From positions 1 through 57,581 of the forward strand of contig NZ_CALIMY010000168.1 of the NCBI RefSeq assembly GCF_938045205.1: a stretch of 57,581 nucleotides of DNA. The letters run 5' to 3'. Positions 24,735-33,549 of this stretch are shown here, piece after piece. The notes under the pieces were generated by a model. The model was not told where the DNA came from. It did not search any database and saw only the letters and a list, made by a program, of their open reading frames with translations. Each line of letters opens with the position of its first letter. The stretch's first letter is position 1. The DNA is from an uncultured Campylobacter sp. (GTDB lineage: Bacteria; Campylobacterota; Campylobacteria; Campylobacterales; Campylobacteraceae). Position numbers and translations under genes: made by a program.

Positions 24735-25049
24735 TTGGGGCAAGACGGGGTCTATAGGACCTCGGACGGCAGCGCAGACACGCTAATAAAAATAATGTCC
24801 GCCCGCACAAAAGAGGGCGAGCCGTATCGTATAATCCACACGCTGGAAATTCCTAAAAATTCTACCCAGACGGATTTTGATAGCAACGATAAAGAGGTAT
24901 TTAAAATAGACTGCTCAAAGAATCGTTGTTCGCCCGAATATGACAGGGAGCCGAAAAGAATTGCCATTTCTTGGCCTGCGCCGAATGGGGGCGGCGTTTT
25001 TGACGGCGTCATATATCTAAAAAATTTACGGCTCGTAAAGGCGTATTAA
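24735..25049 (+). CDS. Hypothetical protein, probably N-terminally truncated
   Basis: 104 codons from a TTG; the sequence starts abruptly in protein-like sequence (GLGQDGVYRTSDGSADT) and the same frame stays open back to the end of the DUF711 gene without an ATG. An AAGGAG at 24708-24713 sits too far upstream for this TTG and near no in-frame start. The C-terminal half looks like a soluble beta-rich domain (RIAISWPAPNGGGVFDG). I do not recognise it; it may be a gene fragment. Confidence 0.4.
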   Translation: MGQDGVYRTSDGSADTLIKIMSARTKEGEPYRIIHTLEIPKNSTQTDFDSNDKEVFKIDCSKNRCSPEYDREPKRIAISWPAPNGGGVFDGVIYLKNLRLVKAY

Positions 25050-25520
25050 ATTTGCGGATTTAAAAGAGCGCAAAATTTATAAAATTTAGCGAGTAAAATT
25101 CTAAGTCGCCGCGATGGAATTTTTCGGGCTTTAAATTCTGTGCTGCGGACGTGGAATTTTGAGTTAAAATTTCGGTGCGGAATTTCGCTTTTAAATTTTA
25201 CGGCGTGAAATTTTACGATGCGCTACCTCTAAGGCGCGCGATCCCCGCGGCGAGCTAAAATTTTAAAATTTCGCCGTAAGACGCGGCGTTAAAATTTCAT
25301 TGCCGTGCAAGACGGACAGCGGCGGGTCTTTTAAAATTTTAAATTTTAAAGCGGCTTGCATTGAAATTTTAAAATTTAAAAGCAACCTGTTTCGTTATCA
25401 TTGCCCGTCCGCTTAAGAAGCGAGCGGGATTCTATTTCGGCGGGGATTAAACACGGCGCGCAAAAACAGGTGCAGCATCGAAATTTTAAAAGATGAGCGA
25501 AAATATGAGGCGGAAATAAA
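25050..25520. repeat. AAATTT-rich intergenic array 1
   Basis: 470 nt without a gene, made of short GC-rich spacers between AAATTT-like words (AAATTT, GAAATTT, AAAATTTTA), commonly 10-25 bp apart. The same composition occurs in the other arrays listed. No hairpin with a T-run and no ORF of note. Confidence 0.6.
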
Positions 25521-25973
25521 ATGCAAAAAATGGCTTGGAAATTTGGCGAGCTTGAAAAGGTCGCAACGGACGAGGGCTTTATTTGGTATGCGGAGCTGGA
25601 GTTAAAAAGCGAAAGCTTCGGTGAGGTGCCGTTTTGTCTTGTATCTGCAGATACGGCGGATGTGGACGATGAGACGATTTCGCTTGCTCGGCGGATCGCC
25701 CGAAATATCGATCGGTACGTAAAAGACGCCCTTGCCTTCCTGCGAGACGAGCTTAGGCGCGAGTATCGTTTGGGCGAGGATGAGCTTAGGCTGCTTGACG
25801 TGCCCGTTTGCGATCTGCCGTTTGAGCTGCCGCAATGCACGTTTTACGCGCGCGATACGCAGTGGCTACTGAGGTTTGCCGAGGGTGCGCTTGATATTTG
25901 CGAGCCTTTCGGCATCGGGGTGATTTTCGAGGGTGAAAGACCGCTGCGCGTGGAAAATTTAGAGCTTTGCTAG
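25521..25973 (+). CDS. Hypothetical soluble protein
   Basis: 150 aa, acidic and cytosolic in character, with no signal or membrane helix. A beta-rich first 50 residues is followed by a helix (ISLARRIARNIDRYVKDALAF) and a C-terminal beta region (GIGVIFEGERPLRVENLELC). The gene has normal codon use for this genome and a GGAAATAAA-type SD region. I do not recognise the family; it stands alone between two AT-rich spacers. Confidence 0.6.
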   Translation: MQKMAWKFGELEKVATDEGFIWYAELELKSESFGEVPFCLVSADTADVDDETISLARRIARNIDRYVKDALAFLRDELRREYRLGEDELRLLDVPVCDLPFELPQCTFYARDTQWLLRFAEGALDICEPFGIGVIFEGERPLRVENLELC

Positions 25974-26121
25974 CTGCGGTAAAATGCTAAATTTAAAGGC
26001 GGACGGGAATTTTAATGCTTTGCCGAGTTTAAAATTTTTCGACTTTTCGCGAATGTAACGCGGTAAATTTTAAAATTTAACCGCAAGGTGTGACATCAAA
26101 AAGACGCGGCGCCGAATTTAA

Positions 26122-26127
26122 TATAAT
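26122..26127 (+). promoter_or_regulatory. -10 box of the duplicated membrane-protein gene
   Basis: TTTAATATAATCTC gives TATAAT 34 nt upstream of the GTG start at 26161, with a GGAGAGG SD between them. Confidence 0.5.
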
Positions 26128-26160
26128 CTCTAAAATTTAAACGCTTAAAAGGAGAGGACC

Positions 26161-27198
26161 GTGAGCGAAAAATTTCAAGCCGAGATGAAAGAGCTAGACG
26201 AAAAATTCGCCGCAATACCGGAGAAGTTAAAGAAGCGATATGACAAACATAGGCTAATTAGGTGCTCTAGTATGGTATTTTTAGCGCTTTTATTCGGCAT
26301 TACATCGGTAGCTTCGCGACTTATTTCTTACGTGGATATTCAGATGCCCGAGCCTCTTTTGTTTTGTGTGGCGGTAGTTTTATCCATTTGCTTCACGACA
26401 TTTTGTTTAAAGTGCTACAAGACAAAAAAATACAGCAGCTTTTTCATAAAAAATCAAGATGCCAGTTTGATGATTTTTACTTTTGAGAATACGGCTAGCT
26501 TAGTCTTGGTTTTATTTCCCACTTTGCTATTTCTATCTTCGGCAATGGGAGGTTCGCGAGATGAGTTAAGCGGCGCCGGCACTTTATACGGAATCTCTAT
26601 AGCCCCGATTTGCATATTAGTTTTTCTTTTATGCTATTTTTATAATAAAGGCTCATATACTCCAAGGGTCCATATCTGCGGCTCTCAAACGAAGCTTGAT
26701 TTGTCGGTGCGAGAAGCCGAATTTAAAGAGGATGAACTAAACGAGAAATTTGCCAATATTCCAAAAAATTTAAAAAGGCGATATGACATACATAGATTGA
26801 TTAGGCGTGCGAGCACAATATTTTTGGCGTTTTTATTTATCATTGTCACATTTGCGAGCGCTATTGCTACATTGCGCAGCGTTGTTATTGTTTTAGTAAT
26901 GTTATTTTCGTCCATTCTATTAACTATAGGTTATTTAAAAAGTAATTCTATTAAAGAATATAGCAAGCTTTTCATAAAAAATCAGCGAATTTCTTTAGTG
27001 GTTTTTACTATTGAAAATTTAGCTAGTGCGGCTTTGATTTTGTATCCGCTAGCGCTCATAATAGTGGCATTGATCGCTAAAAATAATGAGAGGATAATAG
27101 ACTTGCTTTTAAACGGCTCGAATATATCGTCTGTTTGCTTGATCGTTTTCGCAGCGTGCTATTTTTTCAACCGAAGCACATATTCCAAAAGACGATAA
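26161..27198 (+). CDS. Membrane protein with internal tandem duplication
   Basis: 345 aa. Residues about 9-170 and 190-345 are repeats of each other: ELDEKFAAIPEKLKKRYDKH against ELNEKFANIPKNLKRRYDIH, followed in each by HRLIR, four predicted membrane helices, FFIKNQ/LFIKNQ, FTFENTAS/FTIENLAS and a final CYFYNKGSYT/CYFFNRSTYS. So it is a 4+4 helix protein made by duplication of one soluble-helix-plus-four-TM unit. GTG start with GGAGAGG. GC content is lower than in the neighbours. Function unknown. Confidence 0.7.
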   Translation: MSEKFQAEMKELDEKFAAIPEKLKKRYDKHRLIRCSSMVFLALLFGITSVASRLISYVDIQMPEPLLFCVAVVLSICFTTFCLKCYKTKKYSSFFIKNQDASLMIFTFENTASLVLVLFPTLLFLSSAMGGSRDELSGAGTLYGISIAPICILVFLLCYFYNKGSYTPRVHICGSQTKLDLSVREAEFKEDELNEKFANIPKNLKRRYDIHRLIRRASTIFLAFLFIIVTFASAIATLRSVVIVLVMLFSSILLTIGYLKSNSIKEYSKLFIKNQRISLVVFTIENLASAALILYPLALIIVALIAKNNERIIDLLLNGSNISSVCLIVFAACYFFNRSTYSKRR

Positions 27199-27591
27199 AT
27201 TTTGCTAAATTTAAACGGGATGAGAGCTCGCGAATATTCTTGCTGATGAATTTTGTGGTGCCCGCGGCTGTTCTTATTCGCGTGGTTTCGGACGGAAAAA
27301 ATTGCTTAGAATCTTACGGATGTTTACGTAAGAAATTGGGCGAAATTCCGCTTCGGCGCGGAATTTAAGCATAGCGCGACAAACGCGTAAAGATGGCTGT
27401 AAATATGGACGCACGGAAAAGCAATAAAAGTCGCAAGATGCAAAGATGGGCACGGAGCGCGTTGCGGAATATAGGCGCGAGCTGCTGTGAATTTCACATT
27501 GCGTTACGCGCGCAAATTTTATGCTCCGCCAGGTGGAATTTAACGCGCAAATTTCACGACGAAATTTCACGGCGCTTTTAGGCCTTGCGAC
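27199..27591. other. Gene-free spacer before uvrB end
   Basis: Convergent region between the membrane-protein gene and uvrB. Only short ORFs without SD or protein character occur on either strand, and there is no clear terminator. Scattered AAATTT words. Confidence 0.5.
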
Positions 27592-29568
27592 TTACAGCTT
27601 CCTGAGCTTCGCGATCTCATCGCGCAGTGCGGCGGCCTTTTCAAACTCTAGTGCGGCCGCGGCGTCGAGCATCTGCTTGCGAAGCTCCTTTACGAGCTTG
27701 GCGCGCTCGGCGGCCGGCATCTTCTCTAAATTTGCGCCCTTTCTTAAAATTTCGGTGCCGTCCTCGATCTTTAGGCTCTCTTCGATATTGCGGCTCGCAG
27801 AATGCGGAGTTATGCCGTGGGTGCGGTTGTATTCATCTTGAAATTTACGGCGCTTTTGGGTGATGTCGATCGCCTCTTGCATCGAAGCGGTGATCTTTTT
27901 GCAAAACATCACGACCTGTCCGTTCACGTTTCGCGCGGCTCGCCCCATCGTCTGAATGAGGCTGGTGCGTGATCGCAAAAAGCCCTCCTTGTCGGCATCC
28001 ATGATCGCGATAAGGCTTACTTCTGGCAGATCAAGACCCTCGCGGAGCAGATTTATACCGATTAGCATATCGTATTCGCCGCTGCGTAGGCCGCGGATGA
28101 GCTCGTTGCGCTCGATCGCATCGATGTCCGAGTGCATATATTTGACCTTAAGCCCAAGCTCCAAATAGTATTTGCTCAGCTCCTCCGCCATCTTTTTGGT
28201 TAGCACGGTCACCAATATCCGCTCGCCGCGCGCGATGACCTCCTTTGCCATATCGTGTAAAATTTCGACCTGATTGTCGCTGTCTTTTAAGACGATCTGT
28301 GGATCGAGTAGTCCCGTCGGGCGCAGTATCTGCTCATATACGGCGCCGCGGCTAAGATCCAGCTCGTAATCATTGGGCGTTGCGGAGACGAATAGAAATT
28401 TAGCTTTTTTATTGATAAACTCATCAAACATCAGCGGGCGGTTATCAAGTGCGCTAGGCAGGCGGAAGCCGTATTCTACGAGCGTTTCTTTGCGGCTGCG
28501 ATCTCCTGCGAACATCCCGCGAAACTGCGGCAGGCTCACGTGGCTTTCATCGACGATGACGAGATAGTCCTTGCCCTTGCTCTCGTAGTAATCAAAGAGC
28601 GAATAGGGCGTCTCGCCCGGCTTTTGGCCGGTCAGATAGCGCGCGTAGTTTTCGATCCCCTTGCACATCCCCGTAGCGCCCAGCATCTCAAGGTCAAATT
28701 CCACTCGCCCTTTCAGCCGCTGCGCCTCGACGAGCTTGCCCGCGTCCTCAAAAAATTTCAGCCTCTGCTCAAGCTCCTCCTCGATCCCTTTGATCGTCGA
28801 TTTCAGGCGCTGCTCGCCCACGATGAACTGACTCGTCGGGTAGAGAATAAATTTTTTTACGCTCTGAGTCTTTTTATTTTCGAGCACGTCCAGATGATAC
28901 ATCGCCTCTATCTCGTCGCCGAAAAACTCGACCCTAAACGCCTCGTCGTTAAAATATGCGGGGTAGATGTCGATCACGTCGCCGTTTACGCGAAAATTCC
29001 CGCGATCAAAAAAATCGTCGTTGCGTTTGTAACCCATATCGACGAGCTTGCGAAGTAAAAATTTAGTACTAAATTTTGATCCGATCTCAAAAAACAGCAC
29101 CATGCCTTTGTATTCGGCGGGATCGCCCAGGCCGTAGTTTGCCGAAACCGACGCCACGGTGATGACGTCGTCGAAGCTCAGCAGGCTCGCCGTGGCGCTT
29201 AGCCGCAAGCGCTCAAGCTCAGCATTTACGTCGCTGTCCTTTTCGATGAAAAGATCCTGCCTGGGGATGTAAGCCTCGGGCTGATAATAATCGTAGTAGC
29301 TGATGAAGTACTCGACGTGATTTTGCGGAAAAAAGCCCTTAAATTCGCTATAAAGCTGCGCCGCGAGGGATTTATTATGCGTCATTACGAGCGCGGGAAT
29401 TCCGAGGCGCTTGATGATATTTGCCATAGTAAATGTTTTGCCCGAGCCGGTAACGCCGAGAAGAGTTTGGTATTTGTTGCCGCTTTGAAAGCCTACGACG
29501 ATGCCTTCGATCGCTTTTTCTTGATCCTCGCTCGGAGAGAATTTGCTCTCGATTTTAAAATTTTGCAA
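27592..29568 (-). CDS. uvrB: Excinuclease ABC subunit B
   Basis: 658 aa DNA-damage recognition helicase of nucleotide excision repair. Q-motif region FKIESKFSPSEDQEKAIEG, Walker A GVTGSGKT, VDESH box, DKEGFLRS and QTMGRAARN helicase motifs, and the C-terminal UVR domain (LRKQMLDAAAALEFEKAAALR) that binds UvrA/UvrC. I start it at a TTG (29568) preceded by AAAGGA, which gives a length like that of other Campylobacter UvrB proteins. The ATG at 29610 lies at or before the transcription start expected from the TATAAT at 29615-29620. Confidence 0.93.
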   Translation of the reverse strand: MQNFKIESKFSPSEDQEKAIEGIVVGFQSGNKYQTLLGVTGSGKTFTMANIIKRLGIPALVMTHNKSLAAQLYSEFKGFFPQNHVEYFISYYDYYQPEAYIPRQDLFIEKDSDVNAELERLRLSATASLLSFDDVITVASVSANYGLGDPAEYKGMVLFFEIGSKFSTKFLLRKLVDMGYKRNDDFFDRGNFRVNGDVIDIYPAYFNDEAFRVEFFGDEIEAMYHLDVLENKKTQSVKKFILYPTSQFIVGEQRLKSTIKGIEEELEQRLKFFEDAGKLVEAQRLKGRVEFDLEMLGATGMCKGIENYARYLTGQKPGETPYSLFDYYESKGKDYLVIVDESHVSLPQFRGMFAGDRSRKETLVEYGFRLPSALDNRPLMFDEFINKKAKFLFVSATPNDYELDLSRGAVYEQILRPTGLLDPQIVLKDSDNQVEILHDMAKEVIARGERILVTVLTKKMAEELSKYYLELGLKVKYMHSDIDAIERNELIRGLRSGEYDMLIGINLLREGLDLPEVSLIAIMDADKEGFLRSRTSLIQTMGRAARNVNGQVVMFCKKITASMQEAIDITQKRRKFQDEYNRTHGITPHSASRNIEESLKIEDGTEILRKGANLEKMPAAERAKLVKELRKQMLDAAAALEFEKAAALRDEIAKLRKL

Positions 29569-29614
29569 AATTTTTCCTTTTTTAAAGCCAAAATTGGGTA
29601 ATATTTTCATTTAA

Positions 29615-29620
29615 ATTATA
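29615..29620 (-). promoter_or_regulatory. -10 box of uvrB
   Basis: GATATAATTTAAATG on the minus strand: the TATAAT is only 4 nt from the first ATG of the ORF, so the transcript should start near or inside that codon. This supports the downstream TTG start for uvrB. Confidence 0.4.
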
Positions 29621-29637
29621 TCAGAAAAGGCGAAATA

Positions 29638-29898
29638 ATGGAATCAATCTTTGACGAAGAGAAAAAGGTCGAGGGCTTAAGCAATAAAATAGCTGAGCTG
29701 ATTAGACGTTATAGCGAGGCTAGAGACGAGAACGAAAAGCTACGCACCGAGCTAGCGACGGTCAAGGCGCAAAATGAAGCTTTGGGAATGCAGCTTGGCA
29801 CGCTAGAAAATGATCTGGCGTATCGCAAGATGAGCGATGAGGATCTAAGCAAGCAGATCGACGATATTTTGGCAGGCGATAATTTAGGCGAGAAATGA
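29638..29898 (+). CDS. Small coiled-coil protein
   Basis: 86 aa, almost wholly helical with heptad-like spacing (IAELIRRYSEARDENEKLRTE and onward to LENDLAYRKM), ending in an acidic tail. The AAAAGG SD lies in the divergent spacer with uvrB. It is the first of three overlapping genes. Size and pattern resemble small bacterial division-type coiled coils, but I cannot assign a function. Confidence 0.6.
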   Translation: MESIFDEEKKVEGLSNKIAELIRRYSEARDENEKLRTELATVKAQNEALGMQLGTLENDLAYRKMSDEDLSKQIDDILAGDNLGEK

Positions 29899-30131
29899 AA
29901 GAAATTTCGGTTCAGCTGACGAGTAAGTCTTTGACGAAAAAATACGCGATAAGCCTGGATGATGACTTTGCGAAGGTCTTCGGCAGGGACTGGCGAATTT
30001 TAACTCGTGGCAGCGATCATCTGGATGCGGGCGAACTACTTGAAGCCTATATCCAAAAAAGCTATGAAAATTTTATGCTTAATAAAAAAATAGATGCCTT
30101 GGTAAAGGACATCGACGAAGGAGTAAAATGA
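29895..30131 (+). CDS. Small hypothetical protein
   Basis: 78 aa, starting in an ATGA overlap with the coiled-coil gene and ending in an ATG overlap with the next. Mixed alpha/beta, soluble (KYAISLDDDFAKVFGRDWRIL near the middle). Not recognised; the tight coupling suggests that the three products work together. Confidence 0.6.
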   Translation: MKEISVQLTSKSLTKKYAISLDDDFAKVFGRDWRILTRGSDHLDAGELLEAYIQKSYENFMLNKKIDALVKDIDEGVK

Positions 30132-30595
30132 TGAAAATGAGAAAAGGTGCGGCAGTAGGCGGCGGCGTAAGTGGGATAATATTTTTAGCTATTATAATCT
30201 TCGTGATAGTAAAAATAATATATCCTAAATTAAGCGGTGCTAAGGATGAGGTTTTAGTAAAAGCTTACGCAGTCGAGCTTGAAGGTGTATTTAAGGATAT
30301 ACAAAGAGATTACCTCAATCAAGGTGGATTTAGAATGCTTAAAAGTATGACGGGCTCCAGGCAGTTTAGTGATAGCGATCTAGAAAAAACCGTCACTTTA
30401 AATCAATCCTTTGATTACGGAGTAGGACCGAAGTTAAAAAACGATATGATCTTTTGCGCGACGATCACCTTGCGTCAAGATAGTGATGGCTATTTCTTTA
30501 CAACCGAAAACATCAACCGCAACAGGGAGCGCTGCGAAGCATTTCATAAAGATACAACTTATATGAAGTTAAATGGCTTTAGGATAGGCAAATAA
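30128..30595 (+). CDS. Hypothetical protein with one N-terminal membrane helix
   Basis: 155 aa. A short basic start and a glycine-rich lead-in are followed by a single hydrophobic helix (IIFLAIIIFVIVKIIY), then a soluble domain with two cysteines. The layout recalls pseudopilin-like or membrane-anchored periplasmic proteins, but no processing site is certain. It is translationally coupled to the two small genes before it. Function unknown. Confidence 0.6.
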   Translation: MMKMRKGAAVGGGVSGIIFLAIIIFVIVKIIYPKLSGAKDEVLVKAYAVELEGVFKDIQRDYLNQGGFRMLKSMTGSRQFSDSDLEKTVTLNQSFDYGVGPKLKNDMIFCATITLRQDSDGYFFTTENINRNRERCEAFHKDTTYMKLNGFRIGK

Positions 30596-31071
30596 TTTTT
30601 AAAATTTAATCGCGCTACTGCTATGGATTCGTAAAGCATCCGTGCAGCATAAGCGCGATAGTGCTAGTGAAGTGCGATAAGCCGTACGTCGGCTCGCACC
30701 TCGTGCCAAAAACATGTTAAGATTTCAAGAATTCATCTTTATAGGTATTTTTTTAAAATTTAGCTTTAAAATCGGCATTTTTACATTTATATTGACAGCT
30801 TATCGGCTAAATTTTAATCATATTTTAGTTTGTAATTCATATCGGTCATGATTTATGCTATTGCGGTTAAATTTATGAAATGGGTGCTTTGAAGCTATGC
30901 CCCTCGCGTGACGCGATGCGAGCTGGGATTTACGAAAAGCGCCTCATAAAACAAGCGTATTAAAGCAAAATATCAAGATCATCTTAAATTTATTGAAATT
31001 CGCACTCCAAAAACGCGCGGAATTTTATCGGTGCGGGCTTGGGCGTGAGTTTTAAAATCTCTCATAGAATT
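30596..31071. other. Gene-free spacer
   Basis: Convergent region of 476 nt with AAATTT words and no ORF that has an SD and protein character. No strong terminator is visible. Confidence 0.5.
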
Positions 31072-31779
31072 TTATCGCCGATTTACAACCACCGATTTGA
31101 TCCAACTACGCAAATAATCTAGCTGCTGCGGCGTATGGAACCAATGCTCGCCGTTTTTCATAACGCTTAAGTCGCAGTCGAACTTCTGCGCGAAATTTCT
31201 AACGATACAAAGAGGCGTCATATCGTCGTTTTCTGCATATAGAATTCTACTGGGCGTTTCCCACTTAGTTATCGGATTATTCAAAACAAAACTCCAATAT
31301 TCCCAAAAAAGCGGTTGCCCGGTAGGGGCCAAAATCATCCGCTCTTGCTTTAATCGCTCTTCGCTAACGCCAGCCCTACGCATAATATTTGAAATAACGT
31401 ATTTCATATCAAGTATCGGCGAGACGAAGAGGCAGTCGCTAAGCTTTTCGTCGCGGAAGCTTTGCAGGCCGAGCCATGCCCCTAGGCTAACGGCAAACAG
31501 CGCGACCTCGTCCCAGCGGTTCCTTGCATACGATAAAATTTCGCGAAATTCCAAAATAGCGCGCCGCGGATCGCAAAAAGCGGGCTCGTGCCGCCTCTGT
31601 CCGTGCCCGGGCAGGTCAAAGCTAATAACCTGCCAGCTTTGCTCACAAACGACGGAAGCCAAAAGCTCCGCATCATCTTTGCTTCCGCCTTGCCCGTGAG
31701 CGTAGATATAAACCTTTTCCGAGCAGCTTCCCCAAACGGCGGCGGGAACGCCGCGTATCTCAATAGCACTCTTTTGCAT
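31072..31779 (-). CDS. Alpha/beta hydrolase
   Basis: 235 aa serine hydrolase fold: oxyanion region YAHGQGGSKDDAE, nucleophile elbow FAVSLGAWLG, an acid after strand 7 (YAENDDMTPL) and the catalytic histidine in NGEHWFHT. Cytoplasmic; the substrate is likely an ester or thioester. The chosen ATG (31779) has AAAGGA upstream; the longer ORF has no SD. No operon partner. Confidence 0.85.
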   Translation of the reverse strand: MQKSAIEIRGVPAAVWGSCSEKVYIYAHGQGGSKDDAELLASVVCEQSWQVISFDLPGHGQRRHEPAFCDPRRAILEFREILSYARNRWDEVALFAVSLGAWLGLQSFRDEKLSDCLFVSPILDMKYVISNIMRRAGVSEERLKQERMILAPTGQPLFWEYWSFVLNNPITKWETPSRILYAENDDMTPLCIVRNFAQKFDCDLSVMKNGEHWFHTPQQLDYLRSWIKSVVVNRR

Positions 31780-31845
31780 TTTTCGTTCCTTTAAATTTTT
31801 TGCGTCGATACCCGCATTTTGCGGCAATGTTACAAGCAAAACCAT

Positions 31846-32376
31846 AAATATTGCTGGAATTTAATAGCACGCCCTGCTAGACTACCTGCGATTAGCGATA
31901 AATTTTAAAATTTTACGCGCGAGCTGCGCCTGCCGCTTTGTTTTAAATTTAGCCGCACGAAATTTCAGGCGTCATAATTTTGATTCTTGCAGCGTAATTA
32001 AATTTTTATATCGTAGAAATTCTGCGCCGTCAGACTGCAAAAATTCTTGCTACGAAATTCTGTATCGCAATTGCGCGTGCCCTGAAATTTGTGTCTTAAA
32101 ATTTTTACGCCGTAGAATTCTGCAAGCTGCGAAATTTAAAATTTAAGACCACGCAAATTTTATCGCGACTCGTGTAAAATTTTAAATTTTACGTTTGCTT
32201 TATTTGCAGGCTGCGCGGATAAATACCGCTTAAATTTTAAATTCCAAGCGTGCTCACGCCTCAGAAGTTAAAATTTGCGCTAATTCATAAGCCCGCTCAA
32301 GATGCGGTTTTTAAAATTTCGGTGCTTGATAGCGCCCGCAATCGCGCTGTATTCTCAGCAATCCACCCAAAAAAGC
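31846..32376. repeat. AAATTT-rich intergenic array 2
   Basis: 530 nt between the hydrolase and pgpA without a gene. It is dominated by AAATTT, GAAATTT and AAAATTTTA words separated by short GC-rich runs. Several words are extended palindromes such as TAAAATTTTA. No terminator or ORF that I can support. Confidence 0.6.
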
Positions 32377-32913
32377 TTAAAAAATCAATCCCGCGGCACC
32401 GAGCTTGACCCCTAAAGAGATAACTATCAAAACCCCAAGCCCCGCGAAAAAGCCCGCCAGCACGTCATCTAGCATAACGCCGAGCCCGCCTGGTACGTCG
32501 CGATCCACGCGCCCGATGATCGATGGCTTGAGGATGTCGAAAGCCCTGAAAAACAGCAGCGCCAAAATCATCGAAAGGATCGATATCCTGCTGCTCTCAA
32601 AGCCCGCGATCAGCTCCCGCAGCGGCAGCGAAAAGATCTCGCCCGCGGGCGCGGCGACGCACATCGCAATCCACACCCCCACTACCTCGTCGATGACGAT
32701 CTCGCTGTTATCGTGCGCGCCTACCCGCCTTTCGTAATCGCTTACGATCTTAAGCGAGACGAAAAAGACGAGAGCGGCGCACAAAAACAGCGTCACCTCT
32801 CCCGCTAGCATCAAGATCGCAAGCCCCGCTATCCAGCCTGCGATGCTGCCCCAGGTGCCGGGCGCGGGTTTTAGCAGCCCTGCGCCGAAAAATGTAACGA
32901 AAATTTTATCCAT
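32377..32913 (-). CDS. pgpA: Phosphatidylglycerophosphatase A
   Basis: 178 aa membrane protein of the PgpA family: FGAGLLKPAPGTWGSIAGW near the N-terminus, the acidic EIVIDEVVGVW motif, and FRAFDILKPSIIGRVDRD, all typical. It dephosphorylates phosphatidylglycerophosphate in phospholipid synthesis. Three to four hydrophobic helices. In C. jejuni the homologue sits beside the same sulfurylase-like, HP1021-type and ispDF genes. Confidence 0.9.
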   Translation of the reverse strand: MDKIFVTFFGAGLLKPAPGTWGSIAGWIAGLAILMLAGEVTLFLCAALVFFVSLKIVSDYERRVGAHDNSEIVIDEVVGVWIAMCVAAPAGEIFSLPLRELIAGFESSRISILSMILALLFFRAFDILKPSIIGRVDRDVPGGLGVMLDDVLAGFFAGLGVLIVISLGVKLGAAGLIF

Positions 32914-33549
32914 AATTGTCCTTTTAAATTTTGCTTTTTAAAATTTTACCGCTTATTTTAATTAGAGCATCTGCTCGCGCGAAAATTTTAAATTTCGTTC
33001 GCGCGTGCGAGGAAATTTTAAATTTTGTTCGTGCATGTAGAATTTAAATTTCGCCTGCCCGCACGAAATTAATTCTACTCGCTCGCCACGAATTTTGCTC
33101 ACTAACGTAGGAATTTTAAAATTCTACTCATTTGCGTAAAAATTTTAAAATTTTGCTCGCCTGCGTGGAGATTTCAAACCCGTCCGCAAACGCACGGCAT
33201 TTTGCGCGAGCGAGCAGTCGTTGCGCCTCGCCCAAATTTATGCACTGCGACTTACTGCGAGCATCTGGCTAAATTTAAACTTGCTTGCTGAAAGCTTAAA
33301 TTTTAGATCCGCTACACTGCTAATTACGCATATGCCGCGCCTTAAAATTTTAAATCCGCTTCGCCACAAAATTTTATGCCAAATCTGCGTCCGCCGCTCT
33401 TTATTCTATAAAATTCCGCACAGTCCTTTCTTTTCACACTATGGAATTTTACTTTACGCCTAGTCGCCATAAATTCTAACGCCGCGAAATTTTACCCTCT
33501 GCCTAGATGCTGCAAATTCCACATCATTTTTGCGTTGCGCCCTCGGGCA
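32914..33549. repeat. AAATTT-rich intergenic array 3
   Basis: 636 nt with dense, quasi-regular AAATTT-type words; several short GC-rich units recur (for example GCGCG followed by AAATTTTAAATTT at 32980-33045). No ORF with protein character. It separates pgpA from the sulfurylase-like gene although the two lie close together in C. jejuni. Confidence 0.65.

Noticed and set aside
24735..25049. TTG as the sure start of the 104-codon ORF
   Set aside because: The SD is too far away and the frame is open upstream without ATG, so the ORF is reported only as a possible fragment.
28540..29058. 172-codon plus-strand ORF inside uvrB
   Set aside because: Shadow of the clear uvrB gene on the opposite strand; no SD and no family character.
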